From Bacteroidota bacterium (GTDB lineage: Bacteria; Bacteroidota; Rhodothermia; Rhodothermales; Bin80), in assembly GCA_026709065.1 (NCBI GenBank), contig JAPOTS010000057.1:1-38624 (forward strand): DNA of 38,624 nucleotides. The letters run 5' to 3'. Of this stretch, positions 1-8,481 are shown piece by piece. The notes under the pieces were generated by a model that made no database searches, was not told the DNA's origin, and worked only from the letters and a program-made list of their open reading frames with translations. The translations under genes and the position numbers were made by a program. Every line of letters starts with the position of its first letter. The first letter of the stretch is position 1.

Positions 1-57
1 GCTAAGGGAGTATGGGTTAACAGCTCATCGTGGGTTCGAATCCCACCCTCTCCGCCA
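1..57 (+). tRNA. tRNA-Ser(GCU), 3' part only
   Basis: The window begins inside this tRNA, at what reads as the anticodon GCT followed by AA of the anticodon loop. A long variable arm follows, with an imperfect ATGGGT/AGCTCAT pairing as in class II tRNAs. The T arm is complete (GTGGG, loop TTCGAAT, CCCAC at 30-46). The 3' acceptor strand CCTCTCC, discriminator G and an encoded CCA tail end at 57. The 5' half lies outside the window, so the serine identity rests on the long variable arm and the inferred anticodon. Confidence 0.8.
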
Positions 58-84
58 AGAATATAAATCATTAATTATACATTT

Positions 85-169
85 GGAGGGGTGGCAGAGT
101 GGTCTAATGCACTGGTCTTGAAAACCAGAGTACTGCAAGGTACCGAGGGTTCGAATCCCTCCCCCTCCG
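85..169 (+). tRNA. tRNA-Ser(UGA)
   Basis: A complete class II tRNA. The acceptor strands GGAGGGG (85-91) and CCCCTCC (162-168) pair fully, and the discriminator is G169. The anticodon stem CTGGT/ACCAG encloses the loop CTTGAAA, giving anticodon TGA, which reads UCA and related serine codons. There is a long variable arm, and the T arm carries GGTTCGAATCC. Unlike the preceding tRNA, no CCA is encoded after the discriminator. It forms a tandem serine tRNA pair with the partial gene upstream. Confidence 0.93.
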
Positions 170-554
170 CACCCACTATAGAATTCCTGACAACTATGGT
201 TTTGGGCATTATATCATGAGTCACAATCTCGCAAATCCTTTTGACGGGTTCTCGGAGTTCCCAACCAAAACTCTCCTCGCTGTCAATTCACGCACCTGTT
301 GTATGGTGCAGACATCGCCAAGCCCGGACGTTACACCGCATTCGTACAATAATTTATTGAAAATTACAAATTGATACTTATGTATATAATTTCTATAATT
401 TTCATGTCTATACAACCACCAGTCCATTCAAGAAAATAGAAATCTGGGGTTGTATGAAGATCAAGCCATCAAATGGTATCGAGAGTTCTTTCAGTTCTGT
501 AGTTGCTGTCCTGCGTAAATACTAGACCCCATGGATTATCGATAGAGCTATTGA
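170..554. other. intergenic stretch, no supported gene
   Basis: About 385 bp between the serine tRNAs and the methyltransferase gene. One short minus-strand frame (221-427, 68 codons) is open here, but I recognise no family and see no convincing ribosome-binding site. I see no clear hairpin terminator or tandem repeat. Confidence 0.5.
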
Positions 555-1364
555 ATGAAGTATGACCTACTGAAAGATCGAATCAGTGTATGGTTAGATA
601 AATATCCAAAGCTCCTTCCGATTCTATATGGGCTCATGGATAAGCTATTCCTACGTACTTGGTATGTACATCGGTCATTACGAAGAATCAATCCTCAATT
701 TGGATCTAAGTTACTAGACGCGGGCACTGGATTTGGCCAGTACGCATGGCATACTCTACACAAATACCCCGGAGTTCATGTGACTGCAACAGATCTAAAA
801 AAAGATTATCTCGATCGGGGCGCTCGCTCATTTGATGCGTTCGGGCTTTCAGATCGGGTAACATGGAAAGTGGATGATCTTACTGCCCCAAATCTCAAAG
901 AATTGTTTGACTATATCCTAGCGGTTGATGTTTTAGAGCATATAGTTGAAGACGAAATGGCTATCGCTCACTTTGCAAAGCTCCTCAACAGGGGAGGGTA
1001 TCTCATTATCAGCACGCCAAGCGATCAGGGAGGTTCAGATGTTCACGACAGCACCCAGGAGAGCTTCATTGGAGAACATGTCCGTGATGGTTATAATCTT
1101 GAGGATCTTATAAATAAATTGTCAAATGCTGGATTCCAGACCGTTGAGCAACATTACAGTTACGGTACTTGGGGATCCGTCGCTTGGAGGTTACTGATAA
1201 AATTGCCTATCTTACTTCTTGGCAAATCCATCTTTTTCACACCACTTGTGATGCTATACTACCTACCAGTACTTCCGCTTGGACTTCTTCTAAATTTCGT
1301 TGACCTGAAAATTTCCAATAAGGTTGGAACAGGATTGATTGTTGTCGCCTGTCGAGAGACCTAA
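555..1364 (+). CDS. class I SAM-dependent methyltransferase, membrane-associated C-terminus
   Basis: A 269-residue protein with a Rossmann-type methyltransferase fold. Motif I is LLDAGTGFGQ (residues 53-62), the acidic end of strand 2 is D80, AVDVLEHI (123-130) is the motif IV region, and GGYLIISTP (147-155) is the post-II strand. This is the pattern of Methyltransf_11/25-type enzymes. Residues of about 205-252 are unusually hydrophobic and could sit in or on the membrane, which suggests a lipid, quinone or envelope glycan substrate. That is inference only. It ends 34 bp before pyrG on the same strand, and the two may be cotranscribed. The specific substrate cannot be told from the sequence. 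Confidence 0.8.
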   Translation: MKYDLLKDRISVWLDKYPKLLPILYGLMDKLFLRTWYVHRSLRRINPQFGSKLLDAGTGFGQYAWHTLHKYPGVHVTATDLKKDYLDRGARSFDAFGLSDRVTWKVDDLTAPNLKELFDYILAVDVLEHIVEDEMAIAHFAKLLNRGGYLIISTPSDQGGSDVHDSTQESFIGEHVRDGYNLEDLINKLSNAGFQTVEQHYSYGTWGSVAWRLLIKLPILLLGKSIFFTPLVMLYYLPVLPLGLLLNFVDLKISNKVGTGLIVVACRET

Positions 1365-1398
1365 TGTCTAATCTATGCCGTAACTTTGGACATCTAAC

Positions 1399-3030
1399 TT
1401 GAATCAATTGGCTCAGATTGTGGATACTAAATTTATCTTTGTAACTGGTGGCGTTTCGTCCTCATTAGGAAAAGGCATTTTTTGTGCTTCCTTAGGCCGC
1501 CTACTTGAATCTCATGGGCTTCGCGTTTCTATTCAAAAACTGGATCCATATATCAATGTAGATCCTGGCACGATGAATCCCTATGAGCACGGAGAGGTCT
1601 TTGTTACCCATGACGGTGCAGAGACTGATCTGGATCTTGGGCATTACGAACGATTCCTTGGTCACAAAACGAGTCAAGCTAATAATGTGACCACTGGGCG
1701 CGTCTATCAGGAGGTCATTGAAAAAGAACGGGCCGGACAATACCTTGGAAAAACGGTTCAGGTTGTTCCGCATATCATTGACGAAATTAAAGCATGGATT
1801 GTCCGATTGTCTGAGACGCAGCAACTGGATGTTATCATTTCAGAAATAGGCGGAACGGTTGGTGACATTGAAAGCCTTCCCTACCTTGAGGCAATTCGGC
1901 AATTACGCTACGAAATGGGATCGGCCAACGCTCTGGTTACGCATTTGACATTAATTCCTTATTTAGCTGCTGCAGGAGAATTAAAAACCAAACCAACCCA
2001 ACATTCGGTAAAAATGCTTCTCTCCTACGGGCTTCAGCCTGATCTACTGGTATGCCGCTCAGAGCGTCCATTACATAGCGAGTTGCGCGAAAAGATAGCA
2101 CATTTCTGTAATGTGGAGACCCGTGCGGTCATTGAAGCTGCAGACGCTAAATCTATTTATGATGTCCCTCTACAACTTGCTCAACAAGGAGTCCAAAAAC
2201 TCATTTTGGAGCAGTTTCAAATTACCGATCAATCGATCCCGTCTGAACCCGACCTCAAAGAGTGGACACAGTTTGTCAAACGTCTCCATGCTCCAGAAAA
2301 GCGTGTACGCATTGCATTGGTTGGTAAGTACGTCACCCATCAAGACGCATATAAATCAATTACTGAGTCATTTATCCTCGCAGGCGCAAAAACATCAGTT
2401 GACATTGAATTGCATTATGTTGAAAGTGGAGATATTACCGAAGACAACTGCGAAGCTGTGCTTCAAGATGTCAAAGGGATCCTAGTGGCCCCAGGTTTCG
2501 GATCACGCGGAATAGAAGGGAAAATTACCACCGCCCGCTTTGCGCGTGTCCATAATATTCCGTTTCTCGGAATCTGTCTTGGGCTTCAGTGTGCAATGAT
2601 TTCATTTGCCAGAGATTGTTGTGGTCTTGAAGAGGCACACTCGACAGAGTTCTGCGCTGATTCCCCGTGGCCAGTCATTGATCTAATGGAAGATCAAAAA
2701 AAGATCGACAACAAAGGAGGCACCATGCGATTAGGTGCATATGACTGTAAAATTGCTCAAGACTCTCAGGCCTATTTAATCTATAATCAACCGCTGGTCA
2801 CCGAACGTCATCGCCACCGCTATGAGGTCAACAACGCCATCAGACATCATCTTGAAAATCAAGGACTCAAATTTTCCGGAATCAATCCCGAGAGCGGACT
2901 GGTAGAAATCGCAGAGCTTCCTTCCCATCCCTGGTACATTGGAGTCCAATTCCACCCCGAATATCGCTCAACCGTTGGTAATCCACATCCCCTCTTTACC
3001 TCATTCGTTACTGCAGCCGCATCACGATGA
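1399..3030 (+). CDS. pyrG: CTP synthase (glutamine hydrolysing)
   Basis: Makes CTP from UTP, ATP and glutamine in the cytosol. The 543 residues match the family length. The N-terminal synthetase domain opens with KFIFVTGGVSSSLGKGI (P-loop, from residue 11) and contains GTVGDIES. The C-terminal class I glutaminase domain shows the nucleophile C393 in GICLGLQ and the H519/E521 pair in HPEY. The assigned start is TTG at 1399. No ATG lies closer to the conserved N-terminus, and other non-ATG starts (TTG 1408, GTG near 1420) are possible, so the first few residues are uncertain. It lies just upstream of the dcw operon but is separated from it by a 150-bp regulatory gap. Confidence 0.97.
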   Translation: MNQLAQIVDTKFIFVTGGVSSSLGKGIFCASLGRLLESHGLRVSIQKLDPYINVDPGTMNPYEHGEVFVTHDGAETDLDLGHYERFLGHKTSQANNVTTGRVYQEVIEKERAGQYLGKTVQVVPHIIDEIKAWIVRLSETQQLDVIISEIGGTVGDIESLPYLEAIRQLRYEMGSANALVTHLTLIPYLAAAGELKTKPTQHSVKMLLSYGLQPDLLVCRSERPLHSELREKIAHFCNVETRAVIEAADAKSIYDVPLQLAQQGVQKLILEQFQITDQSIPSEPDLKEWTQFVKRLHAPEKRVRIALVGKYVTHQDAYKSITESFILAGAKTSVDIELHYVESGDITEDNCEAVLQDVKGILVAPGFGSRGIEGKITTARFARVHNIPFLGICLGLQCAMISFARDCCGLEEAHSTEFCADSPWPVIDLMEDQKKIDNKGGTMRLGAYDCKIAQDSQAYLIYNQPLVTERHRHRYEVNNAIRHHLENQGLKFSGINPESGLVEIAELPSHPWYIGVQFHPEYRSTVGNPHPLFTSFVTAAASR

Positions 3031-3138
3031 GAGTATCTATTTCCCAGATTAGACAGTCCCAAACCCCCTCAATTTGATTGTGATAGAGTTGGTTTGAAAG
3101 CCCTCTGACAAAAAAAATTCCCAAGAAATTAATTTTTT

Positions 3139-3164
3139 GTGGGAAAAAGTGGGAAAAAGTGGGA
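3139..3164 (+). promoter_or_regulatory. MraZ operator: three GTGGGA boxes
   Basis: Three exact GTGGGA hexamers lie at 3139-3144, 3149-3154 and 3159-3164, each separated by AAAA, so the period is 10 bp. MraZ is known to bind three or four TGGGA-type direct repeats with this period upstream of its own gene and thereby regulate the dcw operon. The boxes end 45 bp before the preferred mraZ start, so they are placed to autoregulate the whole cluster. I could not identify the promoter hexamers with confidence. Confidence 0.88.
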
Positions 3165-3208
3165 AATAATTCTTACCTTAGGTGTTTACTGCACTTAAAA
3201 GGTACTTT

Positions 3209-3652
3209 ATGCCTAGATTCAAAGGCCAAAAAACGTCTTCTGTGGATGATAAAGGGCGCATTGCGATCCCTTCCAAGATACGTTCATGTATGGATGTAGC
3301 GGCCCAAAATACGTTCATTACAACTCGAGGATTTGAACAATGCATCTCGGCCTTTCCACTAGATGAGTGGATGGTAATTGAAGATCAGATTGCAAAGCTC
3401 AACCCTTATGATCGCAAGCATCGTGCGTTCACCCGGCGATTTATGAGATGGGCGGAGGAAGTCAAACTTGATTCAAAGGGCCGGATTGGGTTGCAGAGAC
3501 CACTGATTGAGTACGCGGGGATAAAAGGAAATGCTTTGATCATAGGAAGTCAAAATCGTATAGAAATCTGGGATCCAGAAAGATTCGAAGAGTATCTCAG
3601 TGCAGAAGAAAGCGACTATGAAACGCTCGCAGCTGAGGTAATGGCCCAGTGA
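3209..3652 (+). CDS. mraZ: transcriptional regulator MraZ
   Basis: A small DNA-binding protein built of two SpoVT/AbrB-like swapped-hairpin domains. The repeated signature is visible as SSVDDKGRIAIPSK near residues 10-23 and LDSKGRIGLQ near 83-93. I prefer ATG 3209 over the upstream GTG 3182. It gives the family-typical start MPRFKGQ and 147 residues, and an AAGG sits 6 bp ahead of it. It is the first gene of the dcw operon and follows its own presumed operator. Its stop overlaps the rsmH start by one base. Confidence 0.93.
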   Translation: MPRFKGQKTSSVDDKGRIAIPSKIRSCMDVAAQNTFITTRGFEQCISAFPLDEWMVIEDQIAKLNPYDRKHRAFTRRFMRWAEEVKLDSKGRIGLQRPLIEYAGIKGNALIIGSQNRIEIWDPERFEEYLSAEESDYETLAAEVMAQ

Positions 3653-4578
3653 TGATACCAACTGATTACCATGTACCTGTTTTATCTCATACAGTATTGA
3701 ACTATCTGATGACGGACATGAACGGACTTTATGTTGATGCGACAGCAGGCGGTGGTGGACATATCACAGCGTTGCTATCCGCTATATCTTCCAAAGGACG
3801 GGTGATTGCCGTTGATCGGGATGCCGAAGCCGTTGCTAATGTAAAAGCACGATTTCCAGATGCTATTGAGAAAAAACAATTGTTGGTCTATCGTGAGGCG
3901 TTTAGCCGTCTTGAATCATTAATCAATGAGTTTCTTCCAGTGACTGGTTTGCTACTAGATTTGGGAGTCTCATCCAATCAATTAGATTCTGGGGAACGAG
4001 GATTTAGTCATCAGAAAAGCGCTTCGCTAGATATGCGTATGGATCAGAATTCTCAGACTACGGCCAAAGAGATCGTCAATGAATTCGGTGAAGATGAATT
4101 GGTCCATCTCATTCGATCCTATGGAGAAGAACCTCGTGCGCGGACGATCAGTCGGTCAATCATTGCAAATCGCCCGATCAATACAACTGTAAATCTAGCT
4201 CAGATTATTCGCCAGGCAGTTCCTAATCAATTTGAATCTAAAGCTGTGGCTCGGACATTTCAAGCGATACGCATTGCAGTGAATCAGGAACTTGATGAAT
4301 TGGCTCAGATCCTAAAATCTAGTCCCAATATCGTGAAAGAAGGTGGAAGGATCGTGGTGATTAGCTACCATTCCCTTGAGGATAGAATGGTGAAACGAAT
4401 GCTCCGAGATGGGGTCTTCCAAGGAGATGCGCAACGAGATATATATGGAAATCGACTCGTACCATGGAAACCGTTGACACGCCGTCCTGTGACTCCAAGC
4501 AATCTGGAAATCACAGAGAATCGTCGCTCACGGAGCGCCCGACTCCGTGCAGCTGTCCGTTGCTCAATATCAAAATGA
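3652..4578 (+). CDS. rsmH: 16S rRNA m4C1402 methyltransferase RsmH (MraW)
   Basis: Methylates N4 of C1402 in the ribosomal P site using SAM. The 308 residues match the family. Visible motifs are HVPVL at the N-terminus, DATAGGGGH (29-37, SAM loop), AVDRDAEA (53-60), DLGVSSNQLD (103-112) followed by GFSH and LDMRM, and the basic C-terminus. ATG 3652 shares one base with the mraZ stop; a GTG one codon earlier is also possible. It is the second gene of the dcw operon, its normal place. Confidence 0.96.
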   Translation: MIPTDYHVPVLSHTVLNYLMTDMNGLYVDATAGGGGHITALLSAISSKGRVIAVDRDAEAVANVKARFPDAIEKKQLLVYREAFSRLESLINEFLPVTGLLLDLGVSSNQLDSGERGFSHQKSASLDMRMDQNSQTTAKEIVNEFGEDELVHLIRSYGEEPRARTISRSIIANRPINTTVNLAQIIRQAVPNQFESKAVARTFQAIRIAVNQELDELAQILKSSPNIVKEGGRIVVISYHSLEDRMVKRMLRDGVFQGDAQRDIYGNRLVPWKPLTRRPVTPSNLEITENRRSRSARLRAAVRCSISK

Positions 4579-4588
4579 TGTGTAGCTC

Positions 4589-5011
4589 ATGAACTTGTTC
4601 TCCAATAAACAACGACAGCATTCAACGACACGTAATAAGCGTGCAGTAGATCAGGCGATGTTATCCCTGAGTAACTGGCGGGAGCTGACCGTGATAGATG
4701 AATCTGCATCTAAGCCAAAAGTGGTCGCTCGTATTCCCACACTTCACTTTGGTATCATCATCTTTGTTATCGCCGCGATTCTCACCGTATATATAGGACA
4801 AACTCATCGTTCTCAAGATCTTCTGGGAGAAATCAATACCGAAAGAAGAGAGAATGTTCGCCTCCATCTTCAGCATAACCGTCTTGTGGCAGACTTAAAC
4901 GCTGCAATAGGGCCTTCTGTGATTCATTCCCGTGGGACTTCATTGGGGTTAAAAAGAATTCATCAGTTGGAGGATGACCATCTAACTCCCCAACCCCCAT
5001 CTGTGCCATGA
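4589..5011 (+). CDS. ftsL: FtsL-like cell division protein
   Basis: 140 residues with a basic cytoplasmic N-terminus, one membrane segment of about 53-72 (GIIIFVIAAILTVYIGQ) and a short periplasmic region with coiled-coil character (ERRENVRLHLQHNRLV). This is the bitopic layout of FtsL, which forms the FtsQ-FtsL-FtsB complex and activates FtsW-FtsI septal synthesis. FtsL sequences diverge strongly, so the name rests mostly on architecture and on its position between rsmH and ftsI. Its end overlaps the ftsI start in an ATGA junction. Confidence 0.8.
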   Translation: MNLFSNKQRQHSTTRNKRAVDQAMLSLSNWRELTVIDESASKPKVVARIPTLHFGIIIFVIAAILTVYIGQTHRSQDLLGEINTERRENVRLHLQHNRLVADLNAAIGPSVIHSRGTSLGLKRIHQLEDDHLTPQPPSVP

Positions 5012-7026
5012 GTGTACGCGATCAAACCATCGCCAGGATGTACGGTATCTTTGCCGTCTTGGCACTTCTACCATTAATCATTGCAGGGCAGATGGTCTGG
5101 TTGAATATAGCTCAAGGAGATTATCTCAGGGAAATAGGGTGGACACAAGTCGAATCACAGGAGATTTTGCCAGCTCATCGAGGTGAAATTTTGGATATTC
5201 ATGGGCGCGCATTGGCCGTCAATTCTCCTCTATATAAGCTCGCTTTGGATCCTTTAACACAAGGGTTTGACGACGAAAAAACGTTTTTTCTTCTCCGTCT
5301 TGCTGACTTAACCGGTAAATCAATCGCTAAATTGCAAACCCAGATTGATGAGCGTAGCAGTCCGCAGTATGTACGACTAGCTGATCTGACATATGATCAA
5401 CGCAAGGAAGTCTACGCTTGGGATGTGCCTGGAGTCATCCTTGAGGAGAGGCCTCAACGTCAATATGTCTACGGCACATCTTTTTCCCATATTCTGGGGC
5501 GGGTTGATTTAGATGGTGTCGGAATTGCAGGTCTGGAGATGGAATATGATCAATATCTGACAGGACGGCCTGGCAGGCGCACTCTGTTTCGGGATCGACG
5601 TGGGTATCGACGAATAGATGTAGAAGGTCTTGTGGTGCCCCCTGTGGATGGAGAGTCTCTGGTGCTGACAATTGACCTCATACGCCAAACCATCATGGAG
5701 GAAGAACTCGTAGCAGGTGTCGCAGAAGCTGGGGCGCTAAGAGGAAGTGCAATTGCAGTAGAACCATCGACTGGAGCAATTTTAGCCCTTGCAAATGTGC
5801 CTGCATATAATGCAAATGCCCCGATGCAATCAGCACCCTCCGCTTGGCGTAACACCGCGATTACCGATGTTCTTGAACCTGGGTCCGCTTTCAAAATGAT
5901 CGCGGCCACTGCTGCTTTAGAAGCTGGGTATACAACAATGGATCGGCTTGTGGATACAGGAGATGGAAGCCTCCAGATCGCTCAATACACGCTCAATGAT
6001 ATCAATCCTTATGGGGAACTCACCTTCAATGATGTCATCGTAAAAAGTAGTAATGTCGGGATGGCACTGACGACGAGTCCAATGCGCCCAGAAGAATTGT
6101 ATGAATACATCCGCAATTTCGGGTTTGGTGAAAAAACATGGATTGACCTGCCCGGTGAGGTGACTGGGTTACTTAAACGAACAGATCGATGGAGCCAAAC
6201 GACGAAGACGGCTCTAAGTATTGGTTATGAGATCAATGTGACTCCCCTTCAAATGGTAATGGCCTATGCTGCATTGGCAGATGGTGGGCTATTGCGTCAA
6301 CCCTATATCGTTGCCGAGCGACGTGATGTGACAGGTCAAGTCCTGTGGCGCGCTACAGATGATCGCGCACGAACTGACTCAATTCGCAGAGTACTTGATC
6401 TACAGACGGCCAAAATGCTCGTGCCCGCTTTGGTGGATGTCGTTGAACGGGGAACCGCAACAGCAGCAAACATGAAAGATGTTAAAGTTGCTGGAAAGTC
6501 TGGAACTGCAAGAAAAACGGTGGGGGGAGGATACGGTAGTGAATACCGTTCAACTTTTGTAGGATTCTACCCGGCCGACAACCCGATGGTTGCGATGATT
6601 GTTATTCTGGATGAGCCCCAAACTAGTATTTTTGGTGGACGCGTAGCTGCCCCTATATTCCGTCGTATTGCCGAGCGCTGGGCTGTAACATTTTCAACGA
6701 CCGATTCACCCTCGCCAGAATATGATTGGCAACAGACCCTATTTCGTCGTGCCTCTGAGACATGGGCCGATGAATCCTCGCCAACGACTCAGACAGATGA
6801 TCAACCAGTCGTCCCAGATCCGATTCTCTCAGAATACGATACTGCAGTGATGCCAAGTGTGATAGGACTTGATGCCCGAACAGCTCATTCCCTGCTAAGC
6901 TCAAAAGGAATCACCGTACGATTCAATGGGACTGGATCCGTCATTGATCAGACTCCCGCTCCTGGAGATCCAACCACTAATGAAGCCTTACTTCAACTGC
7001 AAAAACATGCTCTGGAGCAACATTAA
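5008..7026 (+). CDS. ftsI: septal peptidoglycan transpeptidase FtsI (PBP3) with PASTA domain
   Basis: Cross-links septal peptidoglycan in the periplasm as partner of FtsW. The protein has 672 residues: an N-terminal membrane anchor (about 11-31), a PBP dimerisation domain, the transpeptidase domain and one C-terminal PASTA domain (from about 612). All three active-site motifs are intact: nucleophile S293 in PGSAFK, S347-S348-N349, and K497-S498-G499-T500. A linker of about 60 residues rich in Ser, Thr, Pro and Asp separates the catalytic and PASTA domains. PASTA-bearing FtsI proteins are common in Bacteroidota. The start overlaps ftsL by an ATGA junction. The gene is followed by a short frame where murE should be. 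Confidence 0.96.
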   Translation: MSVRDQTIARMYGIFAVLALLPLIIAGQMVWLNIAQGDYLREIGWTQVESQEILPAHRGEILDIHGRALAVNSPLYKLALDPLTQGFDDEKTFFLLRLADLTGKSIAKLQTQIDERSSPQYVRLADLTYDQRKEVYAWDVPGVILEERPQRQYVYGTSFSHILGRVDLDGVGIAGLEMEYDQYLTGRPGRRTLFRDRRGYRRIDVEGLVVPPVDGESLVLTIDLIRQTIMEEELVAGVAEAGALRGSAIAVEPSTGAILALANVPAYNANAPMQSAPSAWRNTAITDVLEPGSAFKMIAATAALEAGYTTMDRLVDTGDGSLQIAQYTLNDINPYGELTFNDVIVKSSNVGMALTTSPMRPEELYEYIRNFGFGEKTWIDLPGEVTGLLKRTDRWSQTTKTALSIGYEINVTPLQMVMAYAALADGGLLRQPYIVAERRDVTGQVLWRATDDRARTDSIRRVLDLQTAKMLVPALVDVVERGTATAANMKDVKVAGKSGTARKTVGGGYGSEYRSTFVGFYPADNPMVAMIVILDEPQTSIFGGRVAAPIFRRIAERWAVTFSTTDSPSPEYDWQQTLFRRASETWADESSPTTQTDDQPVVPDPILSEYDTAVMPSVIGLDARTAHSLLSSKGITVRFNGTGSVIDQTPAPGDPTTNEALLQLQKHALEQH

Positions 7027-7318
7027 TTCAAGACTACCTGCAGAGGGGCTTCGCCGTACCAACCTCCAATGGGTCAACACTAACATGACCAATAGGATAT
7101 ACACATTGATTTTGGATAGAAACCAGCCCGATGCCCACGATGCATTTGATGCAGAGATCACTTTCGTCGTATCCCATCAGGATCGTAAGACATACAAAGA
7201 TAGTGCTATCATCGGCAAAGAATTTCAATCCAATCAAATTGGAGATGAATTCCAGCGGGTCATATGTGATTGGGAATTGGTACTTAACGAGATCCAACCT
7301 TTTTTCCATAGGCTCTGA
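7007..7318 (+). CDS. short open frame in the murE position; hollowed MurE-like remnant
   Basis: 103 codons where Bacteroidota dcw clusters carry murE (about 490 codons). Two weak matches flank a missing core. Residues 36-49 (LDRNQPDAHDAFDA) fit, without a gap, the N-terminal MurE signature of type LDSRxVxPGDLFVA, sharing L, D, D, F and A. Residues 54-65 (VVSHQDRKTYKD) resemble the C-terminal VLxAGKGHETYQ motif, followed by IGDEFQRV where FDDREV is expected. The ATP-binding domain with its GTNGKT loop, and most of the rest, is absent. It overlaps the ftsI end by 20 bp and stops 2 bp before mraY. A start at ATG 7085 is an alternative that would lose the N-terminus. It cannot be an active ligase. 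It may be a fossil, a coupling spacer or a new small protein. The homology is by eye and weak. Confidence 0.55.
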   Translation: MLWSNINSRLPAEGLRRTNLQWVNTNMTNRIYTLILDRNQPDAHDAFDAEITFVVSHQDRKTYKDSAIIGKEFQSNQIGDEFQRVICDWELVLNEIQPFFHRL

Positions 7319-7320
7319 TT

Positions 7321-8481
7321 ATGCTATATTTTTTGATACAGTGGTTGGAGTCAGTATTTAGCCCGCCTGGATTTCAGGTTGTAGAATTCATAACAGTTCG
7401 CGCGACACTAGCCGCCATTACCGCATTTATGATTGTTATGGTCATCGGCCCTCGCGTCATTCAGTGGTTACAGAGTAAGCACATCGGAGAGCGAGTTCGT
7501 ACAGAGTTAGCTGTCAATGGAGTAGACCATTCACACAAAGGTGGGACTCCTACAATGGGAGGTTTGATTATTGTGAGCGCAATCGTGATTTCAACTCTAT
7601 TGTGGGGGGATCTGCGGGAGATTTTTGTTTGGTTGATTTTGATTACCACCGTTTGGATGGCCGCGTTTGGATTTGCAGACGATTATATCAAGACCATCAA
7701 ACGAAATAAGAAAGGATTAGCCGCGCGGATGAAGCTAACAGGTCAAATTGGGCTGGGGTTACTCATTGGGATAGTCATGTATTTTCATCCCCAATTTGAA
7801 GCAACGCGGACAGTGACAGAGATCCCCTTAGTCAGGGATTGGCACCTTGATTATAATGTACTTGGAAATTTATTTTTTGCTGGAGTAGATCTTGGATGGC
7901 TTCTCTTCATTCCGACGACGATTTTCATTGTTACTGCAACATCTAATGCTGTCAACCTGACCGATGGTATGGATGGTTTGGCGGCGGGAACCACCGCTAT
8001 TGTTGCAATAGGGCTGTTCATTTTGGCGTACATATCGGGGCATCTGGTTTTTTCCTCATACCTCGGAGTCATGTATCTTGAAGGGGCTGGCGAATTGACG
8101 ATTTATGTCGCCTCATTAGTCGTTGCATGCTTAGGATTTTTGTGGTATAACAGCTACCCTGCATCCGTATTTATGGGAGATACGGGATCATTATCGCTGG
8201 GAGCTGCGATTGCAGTGATTGCATTGATGATCAAAAAAGAGCTACTACTCCCTTTGTTATGTGCGATCTTTTTTGTTGAGACGGTGTCAGTGATTATACA
8301 AACCACATATTTCCGATACACCCGCCGTAAGACTGGTGTTGGGAAGCGGGTTTTCCGGATGGCTCCGTTGCACCATCATTATGAAGCCAGTGGAATGCAT
8401 GAAGTCAAAGTTGTTTCACGATTTTGGTTAATCACTGTCATCACGATGCTCGCCGCATTACTTACACTCCGGATTCGATGA
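7321..8481 (+). CDS. mraY: phospho-N-acetylmuramoyl-pentapeptide transferase MraY
   Basis: Transfers phospho-MurNAc-pentapeptide to undecaprenyl phosphate, forming lipid I in the inner membrane. The 386 residues span about ten membrane segments. The conserved acidic sites are present: FADDYIK, NAVNLTDGMDGLAAG and GDTGSL, and the cytoplasmic loop motif MAPLHHHYE. It is longer than the roughly 360-residue enterobacterial enzyme, with extra sequence after HPQFEATR and around YLGVMYLEGAGEL, as in Bacteroidota homologues. It starts 2 bp after the murE-slot frame, and its stop overlaps the murD-slot frame in ATGA. An intact MraY implies that UDP-MurNAc-pentapeptide is still made, so Mur ligases must exist elsewhere. 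Confidence 0.97.
   Translation: MLYFLIQWLESVFSPPGFQVVEFITVRATLAAITAFMIVMVIGPRVIQWLQSKHIGERVRTELAVNGVDHSHKGGTPTMGGLIIVSAIVISTLLWGDLREIFVWLILITTVWMAAFGFADDYIKTIKRNKKGLAARMKLTGQIGLGLLIGIVMYFHPQFEATRTVTEIPLVRDWHLDYNVLGNLFFAGVDLGWLLFIPTTIFIVTATSNAVNLTDGMDGLAAGTTAIVAIGLFILAYISGHLVFSSYLGVMYLEGAGELTIYVASLVVACLGFLWYNSYPASVFMGDTGSLSLGAAIAVIALMIKKELLLPLLCAIFFVETVSVIIQTTYFRYTRRKTGVGKRVFRMAPLHHHYEASGMHEVKVVSRFWLITVITMLAALLTLRIR

Noticed and set aside
221-427. 68-codon minus-strand frame after the tRNAs
   Set aside because: No recognisable family, no ribosome-binding site, and it stands alone in an intergenic region.
3182-3208. GTG start for mraZ at 3182
   Set aside because: The added residues are not part of MraZ; ATG 3209 gives the family-typical N-terminus with an AAGG in place.
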